A stretch of 10,595 nucleotides of DNA from Bacilli bacterium (GTDB lineage Bacteria > Bacillota_I > Bacilli_A > RFN20 > CAG-826), in the NCBI GenBank assembly GCA_017618495.1, contig JAFZUD010000009.1, positions 1-10,595 on the forward strand, written 5' to 3'. Position 1 is the stretch's first letter, and each line of letters begins with the position of its first letter. A program made the translations under genes and the position numbers. The notes under the pieces were generated by a model. That model searched no databases. It was not told where the DNA came from and saw only the letters and a list, made by a program, of their open reading frames with translations. Shown in pieces: positions 6,053 through 10,595 of this stretch.

Positions 6053-7090
6053 TTAGTTCCTAAAGTATTTGACGCTGTCGCCACGCTGTATAAGCTGGAT
6101 CTTGCCAGCGCTTGCAAGCTTACTGAGGTACTTGTCGACTGTTTCTTTCTGAACGCCGTATAAAGCATTTCTGACGACGTGTTTGCCAATTGGGGTGGCG
6201 CTATCTTGAACGATCTTAAGGACTTTGTCCTCAGTGCTCATATCAAGAGCGTTGATCTCGATGATGTATTCGAGTCTTCTATAGGCCTGGAGGATGGTCT
6301 TGACGAGGAACTCGCAATATGGAGCGTAGTTGTTCTGCTCATCTTCCCAACCTGCGGACGATTCTTTGAAGACGGCGATGTAGTCACTCATCTGTTTCTC
6401 GATGAGATAAGAGATCGCGTAATAGTCATCGACCTTGTATCCGAACTTCTTTAAGCAGAAGTGGAGAAGGAGTCTCGAAAGTCTTCCGTTCGCGTGCTGA
6501 TATGGGTGAATGCACATGAAGTCGAGGAGGAAGACGGCGGTAAGTAAGAGCTTATTGACCTCTTCATCTTCCGCGCACATGTTGAACTGATAGATTAAGG
6601 AATCGAGCAACTGATAGGCTTCTTCTGGGGCAGCAGGGGTGAAGATGCTGTCGAACTTGCCATCAAGCTTGGCTTCCATGATGTAGTTCTGTTCTTTCTT
6701 AAGATGGCCGCCTAGCTCTGGGTTGTAATCCTTATACATGTAGTAGTGGAGATCGCTCATGAACTTCATGTCCATTGGCTGGAACTTGTAGTTCTTGTCG
6801 ATAAGGTCTTGCGCCTGTGCGTATCCGAGGACCATATGGGTCTGGAAATTCGTGGCAGGCTTTCCACGGACGAATAAGTCTTTCTCTTGCTGCGTAGAAA
6901 TAAAAACATTGCCCAACGCACAGGAGGAGACTGCTCCAAACCTTCGGGCAATGTTACGCAAAAGCTCGACTTTCTCAAGTTTGTCAACGCCAGATGTTTT
7001 ACCTTTGTACATCTCGATTGAATTAAGCATGCTGTTGATGCTCGGCGTTGACAAACTTAAAACAACGCCTTTTAGATCAAAGATTCTCAT
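6053..7090 (-). CDS. Fic-domain protein with altered active-site and inhibitory motifs
   Basis: A 345-residue Fic/DOC-family protein. Fic enzymes usually transfer AMP, or in Doc a phosphate, onto a target protein. The Fic motif is at 195-206 and reads HPYQHANGRLSR against the usual HPFx[DE]GNGRxxR. The catalytic His195, Asn201 and both Arg residues are kept, but the metal-binding acidic residue is His199 and the following Gly is Ala200. The inhibitory-helix motif expected in the N-terminal region appears at 55-61 as SSCALGN, with Leu59 in the place of the autoinhibitory Glu. The substrate flap is near LGGHLKKE (126-133). The end (about 280-345) is a winged-helix-like domain, as is common in Bacillota Fic proteins. 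The start has GAGGTG about eight bases upstream. The stop lies 11 bases before EF-G, so the two form an operon. It may be an unregulated enzyme, one with altered chemistry, or a pseudoenzyme. Confidence 0.9.
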   Translation of the reverse strand: MRIFDLKGVVLSLSTPSINSMLNSIEMYKGKTSGVDKLEKVELLRNIARRFGAVSSCALGNVFISTQQEKDLFVRGKPATNFQTHMVLGYAQAQDLIDKNYKFQPMDMKFMSDLHYYMYKDYNPELGGHLKKEQNYIMEAKLDGKFDSIFTPAAPEEAYQLLDSLIYQFNMCAEDEEVNKLLLTAVFLLDFMCIHPYQHANGRLSRLLLHFCLKKFGYKVDDYYAISYLIEKQMSDYIAVFKESSAGWEDEQNNYAPYCEFLVKTILQAYRRLEYIIEINALDMSTEDKVLKIVQDSATPIGKHVVRNALYGVQKETVDKYLSKLASAGKIQLIQRGDSVKYFRN

Positions 7091-7116
7091 GGTTTATGCA
7101 CCTCATTTGTGACTTC

Positions 7117-7145
7117 AATTTACTATACGAAAATGACCTTTGCAA
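7117..7145 (-). promoter_or_regulatory. Promoter of the fic-EF-G operon
   Basis: On the minus strand TTGCAA (plus 7140-7145) is followed after 17 bases by TAAATT (plus 7117-7122). The predicted start near 7110 leaves a leader of about 20 bases containing the GAGGTG ribosome site. A cre box overlaps the -35. TATAGT just upstream of the chosen -10 is a better -10 on its own but has no -35 at the right distance. Confidence 0.5.
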
Positions 7146-7154
7146 GCGCTTTCA
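7141..7154. promoter_or_regulatory. cre box (CcpA site) overlapping the fic promoter
   Basis: On the minus strand TGAAAGCGCTTGCA matches the catabolite-responsive element consensus TGWAARCGYTWNCW at every position. It overlaps the -35 box of the fic-EF-G promoter, where binding of CcpA, or a related LacI-type regulator, would be expected to repress. The match is read from the sequence; the binding protein is inferred. Confidence 0.7.
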
Positions 7155-7219
7155 TAAGGGTTTCACAACAAGCGAAAAAAATAAAAAAGTCAATAGTAAT
7201 TTTTGCTCATTTTTGTAAA

Positions 7220-7233
7220 AGAAAGGGCTTTCA
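7220..7233. promoter_or_regulatory. cre-like box 2
   Basis: On the minus strand TGAAAGCCCTTTCT differs from the cre consensus at one position, the central G. It lies between the fic promoter and the antitoxin gene, about 80 bases from the perfect box. Confidence 0.45.
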
Positions 7234-7241
7234 AATTCAAA

Positions 7242-7255
7242 TGTAAGCGCTATTA
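7242..7255. promoter_or_regulatory. cre-like box 3
   Basis: On the plus strand TGTAAGCGCTATTA differs from the cre consensus at one position (T for C near the end) and keeps the central AAGCGCT core. It is about 90 bases upstream of the candidate antitoxin promoter, where an activating or looping role is possible. Confidence 0.5.
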
Positions 7256-7343
7256 CGAAAGTTTCGGTTTGTTTTGCTACGGTTTATATTCTTTTCGTTT
7301 TTCTTATTTATTTAATTAGGATTAACTTATTGTCTTGCCGTGT

Positions 7344-7352
7344 TGATAATAT
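7344..7352 (+). promoter_or_regulatory. Possible extended -10 promoter of the antitoxin gene
   Basis: TGATAATAT contains an extended -10 (TG-N-TAATAT, with TAATAT at 7347-7352). No good -35 is present at 17 bases. The expected start near 7359 gives a leader of about 30 bases with GGAGG at 7378-7382. Confidence 0.4.
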
Positions 7353-7389
7353 GCGCATAACCTGTTAACGTGTGATTGGAGGTATCAGC

Positions 7390-7662
7390 ATGGCTAAAGT
7401 AAGCACAAACATTTCCATTGATCCGAAGCTCAAAGAGAAATCGATTGCCTTGTTCTCTGAATTTGGTCTCGACCTATCGACGGCTATCTCTTTATTCCTT
7501 CAGCAGTGCGTGCGTGAAAAGAGAATTCCTTTTGAAATCCGCCTTGAAGTGCCAAATGAAATCACCAAGGAGGCTTTGTCCGAATTTGAAGAAATGAAGA
7601 AAGACAAAGAGAAGTACAAGCGTAACGCCTCCTTCTGTGAGATCGCTGAAGAAACTCGTTAA
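7390..7662 (+). CDS. RelB/DinJ-family antitoxin, apparently without a toxin gene
   Basis: A 90-residue protein of the RelB/DinJ type. These antitoxins bind DNA as ribbon-helix-helix dimers and neutralise a RelE/YafQ-type mRNA endonuclease. The N-terminus (AKVSTNISID, then LFSEFGLDLSTAISLFLQQ at about 19-37) is a textbook member: one beta strand, then two helices with the G-L-x-LSTAI turn. The IPFEI segment ends the DNA-binding part, and a charged tail rich in Glu and Lys follows, normally the toxin-binding arm. The ATG at 7390 is chosen over a GTG at 7372 because GGAGG at 7378-7382 sits seven bases upstream of it and would lie inside the longer form. No RelE-like gene follows; the next gene, 48 bases on, is unrelated. 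It may be an orphan regulator. It is divergent from the fic operon. Confidence 0.87.
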   Translation: MAKVSTNISIDPKLKEKSIALFSEFGLDLSTAISLFLQQCVREKRIPFEIRLEVPNEITKEALSEFEEMKKDKEKYKRNASFCEIAEETR

Positions 7663-7697
7663 TTCAATCCGTCTTTTCTTTTTACAATCTTCACCGC

Positions 7698-7703
7698 TAA
7701 AAT
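7698..7703 (+). promoter_or_regulatory. Candidate -10 box immediately upstream of the gene at 7711
   Basis: TAAAAT lies seven bases before the ATG at 7711, with TTTCTT 17 bases upstream (7675-7680). As at 2317, the start codon has no ribosome site, so the transcript may be leaderless. Confidence 0.35.
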
Positions 7704-7710
7704 AAATAAT

Positions 7711-8190
7711 ATGGAAAAGAAACCTGACCTTTATCGCCTCAAGCGAACTCTTTCCGTTCTTGAGAAGAAGAACAAGAAGTACGTCACTTTGGACATGCTT
7801 TCGAAATGGGTAGGGGTCTACCCGGATGTTTTAGCCGATGACCTCATCATGTTCGAGCCTTTCATCCTTATGGATTCCTCGATCAACATGAATGACCTGA
7901 TCCCTGCCATCAAGGAATATCTTGAGAAGCTAGAGACCGTTAAGGAAAAGAAACCAGCCGAACAAAAATCAAAAAGAGAAGTGGCCAAGAAAGAAGAGCT
8001 CGCTGAGTTCTCCTCGATCGGCGACTTCATATATAAGAGGATGGCGGGCCCAGGAGGCCTCATCTCCCCAAGCGCCTCTCTAAGCGACCATGACTTATAC
8101 GTCCTTTCCAAGCTCGTCAAAGAAGAGCAAGCAAGACGCAAGCCAAAAAGGAAACCAAAGAAGGCTGCTAAGAAGAAAACCAAGAAATAA
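7711..8190 (+). CDS. Small basic protein with possible N-terminal winged-helix domain
   Basis: A 159-residue soluble protein. Residues 7-71 (RLKRTLSVLEKK, then YVTLDMLSKWVGVYPDVLADDLIMFEPF) resemble a winged helix of the type at the N-terminus of the redox repressor Rex, where a similar helix-turn-helix follows a leading helix. The similarity is weak and by eye. A Lys/Glu-rich linker (75-95) leads to a second short region (96-140) with FSSIGDFIYKRM, a Gly-Pro loop and a helix that begins SDHDLYVLSKLVKEE. The end (141-159) is almost all Lys, Arg and Pro and is likely to bind nucleic acid. There is no Rossmann domain, so it is not Rex. There is no ribosome site; a -10-like TAAAAT lies directly upstream. 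It is followed by a terminator two bases after the stop. Function is unknown. Confidence 0.75.
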   Translation: MEKKPDLYRLKRTLSVLEKKNKKYVTLDMLSKWVGVYPDVLADDLIMFEPFILMDSSINMNDLIPAIKEYLEKLETVKEKKPAEQKSKREVAKKEELAEFSSIGDFIYKRMAGPGGLISPSASLSDHDLYVLSKLVKEEQARRKPKRKPKKAAKKKTKK

Positions 8191-8191
8191 G

Positions 8192-8213
8192 AAACCGCCC
8201 CGTGCGGTTTTTT
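8192..8213 (+). terminator. Intrinsic terminator, left copy of a 22-base repeat
   Basis: The stem AAACCGC (8192-8198) pairs with GCGGTTT (8204-8210) around the loop CCCGT and is followed by T residues. The whole 22-base element, loop included, recurs exactly at 9162-9183. Confidence 0.88.
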
Positions 8214-8214
8214 C

Positions 8215-8244
8215 TTTACTTTGTGCGTTTTATCACGCCATAAT
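8215..8244 (+). promoter_or_regulatory. Possible promoter of the 8262-9210 segment
   Basis: TTTACT (8215-8220) is followed after 18 bases by CATAAT (8239-8244). The expected start near 8251 gives a leader of about 11 bases with GAGGG at 8253-8257. Confidence 0.4.
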
Positions 8245-8261
8245 CGCATTATGAGGGAAAT

Positions 8262-8396
8262 ATGAGTATGAAAAATGCGGGCAAAACATTGATAACTGGC
8301 TTCGCTTTATCAACTCTCTACAGCGTGATGAGATACTCATACGATTATTCAATGGCTGAAAGGGCCACGATTGCTTACTATGTTGTCCATATTTAA
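8262..8396 (+). CDS. Small ORF (44 codons) overlapping the next gene
   Basis: An ATG-started frame of 44 codons (starting MSMKNAGKTLITGF, ending IAYYVVHI) with GAGGG four bases upstream; a second in-frame ATG at 8268 would have ten bases of spacing. The product is neutral to basic, moderately hydrophobic and has no clear membrane segment. It is not a recognised family. It ends at 8396, inside the following lipoprotein gene, whose start lies 26 bases earlier, so translation could be coupled. The same bases carry nested inverted repeats (8261-8269 with 8333-8341, and 8289-8295 with 8307-8313), so the segment may instead be a structured leader RNA. Both readings are open. Confidence 0.4.
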   Translation: MSMKNAGKTLITGFALSTLYSVMRYSYDYSMAERATIAYYVVHI

Positions 8397-9210
8397 AAGA
8401 AAGCGTACCTCGTTCATTTTTGTTTGCGTCTCGAGCATCTGTTTATCCTCTTGTATTTACGAAACCTCTAGAGATAGAGCTTTTAAAGGCCTTTTGGAAG
8501 CCAACGTTATTTGGTCCGACGAAAGCGGGAGAATTGCAATTTCTGTTTTTGGACCGCCAGGAGACACTTCTTATGGATTTGCTTCTGTGAAGATTGGCGA
8601 TGGAACCGTGCCTTATGAAGCGTGTTTTTACGGTTATCCTTCAGGAATATCCTTTTCAAACCCCGAAATGATCGAAAACCACTTGTTTGATCACGCTTAC
8701 TTTGGATTTGAATTCGAAAAGGCTCTGAATAACGACCAAATGGTTATGACAACGAATTTCAATTTTTCTGGCGGTGAGGCTTATTCAAAAACATATGAGA
8801 TTGTTTTAGCTAAACGAGCCGTTACATCGGATGAAATGGATTGGAAATACTGCGTTCGCGAATTCTGGATAAGTGAGGACAAATCTCTCTTTCTTTCTCA
8901 AAACATAATGAGCCCATTTACTGGTGAGGTTGATGCCGTCTGTAATGGAGAAGAAGCGTTATTCTCTTTCCTTGACGATGGAAACTTCAAACTTGAGCAG
9001 GGCGGCTCTCTTCTCGCCTGCGGCCAATACGTTTCTTTATTAGACGGTTTGGATCTTGTTTTTGATGATGATTGTGGAAAAGAGAAGTTTGGGGAGAGAA
9101 CTCATCTGCTATGGGCCTACGACGGCGACCGGCCTAAGCTTTCACAAGCACAAGAAGAAAAAAACCGCCCCGTGCGGTTTTTTATTTGGTGGCCACAAGA
9201 CAATTGTTAA
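8371..9210 (+). CDS. Hypothetical lipoprotein whose frame runs through a terminator
   Basis: A predicted 279-residue lipoprotein of no recognised family. A basic N-terminus (KRKR) and a hydrophobic stretch end in the lipobox LSSC with Cys28. The mature part is rich in Gly, Phe, Tyr and acidic residues, likely a beta-rich exported domain, with several Cys residues (about residues 88, 167, 197, 223 and 245). TTG at 8371 is favoured as start because AAAGGG (8359-8364) lies six bases before it; the ATG at 8380 would have poorer spacing and loses three residues. The gene overlaps the small ORF upstream. Its last 16 or so codons lie in and beyond an intrinsic terminator at 9161-9183, so the tail beginning KNRPVRFF may not be natural and the original stop may have been lost. 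Codon use is much less biased than in the neighbours at 744 and 9285, which suggests low expression or foreign origin. Confidence 0.75.
   Translation: MLTMLSIFKRKRTSFIFVCVSSICLSSCIYETSRDRAFKGLLEANVIWSDESGRIAISVFGPPGDTSYGFASVKIGDGTVPYEACFYGYPSGISFSNPEMIENHLFDHAYFGFEFEKALNNDQMVMTTNFNFSGGEAYSKTYEIVLAKRAVTSDEMDWKYCVREFWISEDKSLFLSQNIMSPFTGEVDAVCNGEEALFSFLDDGNFKLEQGGSLLACGQYVSLLDGLDLVFDDDCGKEKFGERTHLLWAYDGDRPKLSQAQEEKNRPVRFFIWWPQDNC
9161..9184 (+). terminator. Intrinsic terminator inside the lipoprotein reading frame, right copy of the 22-base repeat
   Basis: The stem AAAACCGC (9161-9168) pairs with GCGGTTTT (9174-9181) around CCCGT, with further T residues. Bases 9162-9183 are identical to 8192-8213. 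Here the hairpin lies 27 bases before the TAA of the lipoprotein frame, so many transcripts would end before the stop codon. Confidence 0.8.
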
Positions 9211-9229
9211 GCACTCCTCAAATTGTCTT
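9197..9229. promoter_or_regulatory. 9-bp inverted repeat upstream of the nifJ promoter
   Basis: AAGACAATT (9197-9205) and AATTGTCTT (9221-9229) are perfect inverted repeats separated by 15 bases. The right arm abuts or overlaps the -35 of nifJ. It could be an operator with spaced half-sites, or a weak hairpin at the end of the lipoprotein transcript. It is not a match to a site I recognise. Confidence 0.4.
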
Positions 9230-9256
9230 TGGAAAGAAAGTAATAAGTAATATACT
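9229..9256 (+). promoter_or_regulatory. Promoter of nifJ
   Basis: TTGGAA (9229-9234) is followed after 16 bases by TATACT (9251-9256), close to the sigma-A consensus. An alternative pair is TTGTCT (9224-9229) with TAATAT (9248-9253) at 18 bases. Either puts the start about 20-25 bases before the ATG, with AAAGGAG in the short leader. Confidence 0.6.
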
Positions 9257-9260
9257 TATT
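9242..9260. promoter_or_regulatory. Candidate operator: 19-base palindrome over the nifJ -10
   Basis: AATAAGTA (9242-9249) and TACTTATT (9253-9260) are perfect inverted arms around ATA. The element covers the -10 region, the classic position for a repressor that blocks RNA polymerase. It does not match the Rex or CcpA consensus. The regulator is unknown. Confidence 0.5.
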
Positions 9261-9284
9261 GAGAACAAAGGAGAGTATCTTTTA

Positions 9285-10595
9285 ATGTCTGAAATCAAAA
9301 AGACCTTCAAATCCGTAGATGGCAACACCGCTGCCTCTATGGAAAGCTACTACTTCACCGAAGTCGCAGCTATCTATCCAATTACCCCTTCTTCTCCAAT
9401 GGCCGAAAATGTTGACGCCATCTCTTCCAAAGGAGAGAAGAACTTCTTTGGCTCCCCAGTCAAAGTCGTTGAGATGCAAAGCGAAGCCGGTGCTTCCGGT
9501 GCCGTCCACGGCGCCCTTCAGGCTGGTGCCTTAGCGACCACCTACACCGCCTCCCAGGGTTTGCTTCTCATGATCCCGAACCTCTACAAGTGGGTCGGTG
9601 AGCTCCTTCCAGCTGTCCTCCACGTCTCAGCCAGAAGCTTAGCTACCCGCGCCCTTTCCATCTTCGGTGACCACGCTGACGTCTATGCCTGCCGTCAGAC
9701 CGGTATGACCATGATCTGCTCTGGTTCCGTCCAGGAGATCGCCGATCTTGCCCCAGTCGCCCACCTCGTCGCTATCGAGGCCCAGACTCCAGTCATGCAC
9801 TTCTTCGATGGTTTCCGTACTTCCCACGAAGTCCAGAACGTCGAATTCGTCGACAAAGAGGAATGGAAGAAACTTGTCCGCATGGACAAAGTCGAAGAGT
9901 TCAGAGCCCGCGCTCTTAACCCACACACCCACCCAGTCACCCGCGGTGGCGCTGAGAACGACGATATCTACTTCCAGGCCCGTGAAGCCCAGAACAAGCA
10001 CTTCGACGAAATCACCCCAATCGTTGAGAAATACTTCGCCGAAGCCAGCCGTCTCACCGGCCGTGAATATCACCCATTCTGCTACTATGGCGATCCAAAC
10101 GCCGAGCGTGTCATCATCACTATGGGTTCCGTTACCGAAACCGCTGGCGAAGTCGTCGACGCTTTGAATGCCAAAGGCGAGAAAGTCGGTCTTGTCAAAG
10201 TCCATCTCTACCGCCCATTCAACACCAAGCTTCTTGTTGAAGCCATCCCAGCTTCCGTCAAGAAGATCGCCGTCCTCGATAGAACCAAGGAAAACGGCGC
10301 CGAAGGTGAGCCTCTCTACCTCGATGTCCTTGCCGCTCTTGCCCAGGAAGGCCGTCATATCGACACCGTCATCGGCGGACGTTATGGTCTTTCTTCCAAA
10401 GACACCCAGCCAAAAGACGTCAAGTCCATTTATGACTTCCTCGATGCCAAAAAGAACTGGACCAGCTTCACCGTTGGTATCAAAGATGACGTCACCAACC
10501 TTTCCATCCCAGTCGATGAGTCCTTCAAGATCGAACACGACTGCACCGAGTGCTTATTCTATGGTTTAGGTTCCGATGGTACCGTCTCCGCCAAC
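9285..10595 (+). CDS. nifJ: Pyruvate:ferredoxin (flavodoxin) oxidoreductase, N-terminal 437 codons (3' end outside window)
   Basis: The start of a single-chain pyruvate:ferredoxin oxidoreductase, which converts pyruvate and CoA to acetyl-CoA, CO2 and reduced ferredoxin in the cytoplasm of anaerobes. Family members are about 1,170-1,200 residues, so roughly a third is present and the frame is open to the window end. Domain I shows YPITPSSPMAE (31-41), EMQSEAGASG (63-72) and the ARSLATRALSIFGDH stretch (116-130). By alignment in memory with the Desulfovibrio africanus enzyme, Thr34, Glu67 and Arg117 correspond to its Thr31, thiamine-diphosphate Glu64 and pyruvate-binding Arg114. Domain II (transketolase C-like) contains MGSVTETAGEVVDAL (about 280-295). 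The start of domain III has the CTECLFYGLGSDGTVSAN signature at the very end. AAAGGAG lies about 11 bases upstream of the ATG. Codon bias is very strong, as expected of a central, highly expressed enzyme. Confidence 0.96.
   Translation, partial: MSEIKKTFKSVDGNTAASMESYYFTEVAAIYPITPSSPMAENVDAISSKGEKNFFGSPVKVVEMQSEAGASGAVHGALQAGALATTYTASQGLLLMIPNLYKWVGELLPAVLHVSARSLATRALSIFGDHADVYACRQTGMTMICSGSVQEIADLAPVAHLVAIEAQTPVMHFFDGFRTSHEVQNVEFVDKEEWKKLVRMDKVEEFRARALNPHTHPVTRGGAENDDIYFQAREAQNKHFDEITPIVEKYFAEASRLTGREYHPFCYYGDPNAERVIITMGSVTETAGEVVDALNAKGEKVGLVKVHLYRPFNTKLLVEAIPASVKKIAVLDRTKENGAEGEPLYLDVLAALAQEGRHIDTVIGGRYGLSSKDTQPKDVKSIYDFLDAKKNWTSFTVGIKDDVTNLSIPVDESFKIEHDCTECLFYGLGSDGTVSAN

Noticed and set aside
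7372..7389. GTG start giving a six-residue N-terminal extension of the antitoxin
   Set aside because: The Shine-Dalgarno GGAGG lies inside that extension and is correctly spaced for the ATG at 7390; family members begin at this Met.
9204..9210. TTGTTAA as a Rex half-site upstream of nifJ
   Set aside because: The second half-site (TTAACAA) is missing at the required spacing, and the bases overlap the lipoprotein stop codon.
9056..9250. 64-codon plus-strand frame overlapping the end of the lipoprotein gene
   Set aside because: It contains the terminator hairpin, has no ribosome site and its Lys-rich translation reflects the A-rich run; it could only matter if a frameshift in that run were real.
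9639..10538. Open frame of 299 codons on the minus strand
   Set aside because: It lies entirely within nifJ on the other strand and arises from that gene's strong codon bias; its translation is low-complexity (Asp/Gly/Val/Phe) and it lacks a ribosome site.

Overview
The window looks like chromosomal DNA of a Bacillota, most likely an uncultured gut lineage of the Bacilli/Mollicutes-related group. This rests on several things: a Lys tRNA with encoded CCA, strong Shine-Dalgarno sites (AAAGGAG/GGAGG), GC-biased third positions in the highly expressed genes, intrinsic terminators, perfect or near-perfect CcpA-type cre boxes, Gram-positive style lipoproteins and a long single-chain pyruvate:ferredoxin oxidoreductase typical of strict anaerobes. 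The standard genetic code fits (Trp is TGG). Every stop codon that can be read is TAA. The taxonomic placement is an inference, not read directly.

Layout. 1-440: the 3' end of an ABC transporter ATPase gene, then tRNA-Lys(CTT) with its own promoter and terminator. 441-743: an AT-rich intergenic region holding small palindromes and a weak promoter. 744-2266: a monocistronic, strongly codon-biased lipoprotein gene with Cys/His-containing tandem repeats and a predicted beta-rich C-terminal domain, closed by a strong terminator. 2305-3975: a two-gene operon of a single-pass membrane protein and an MscS-type channel, ending in a bidirectional terminator shared with the convergent operon on the minus strand. 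3993-7154 (minus strand): a Fic-domain protein followed 11 bases later by a divergent EF-G. 7091-7389: the divergent regulatory region between fic and an orphan RelB/DinJ-type antitoxin, carrying three cre-like boxes. 7390-8213: the antitoxin gene and a small basic protein with a possible N-terminal DNA-binding domain, closed by a terminator. 8215-9183: a short segment with a 44-codon ORF and an overlapping lipoprotein gene, bounded by two exact 22-base copies of the same terminator, the second inside the lipoprotein reading frame. 9197-10595: the promoter, a candidate operator and the first 437 codons of nifJ, which runs off the end of the window.

How the genes relate. The clearest functional unit is the fic-EF-G operon. 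Both proteins keep their family fold signatures but lack residues usually thought essential: the Fic motif has His in place of the metal-binding Asp/Glu, the inhibitory-helix Glu is Leu, and the EF-G switch II has Asn in place of the catalytic His. Since some Fic proteins (Doc) modify a translation GTPase, a dedicated Fic/EF-G pair under catabolite control is an attractive but unproven hypothesis. The terminator-bounded segment at 8192-9183 is the best candidate for a recently acquired or duplicated unit. The rest is core physiology: transport, osmotic protection and pyruvate oxidation.
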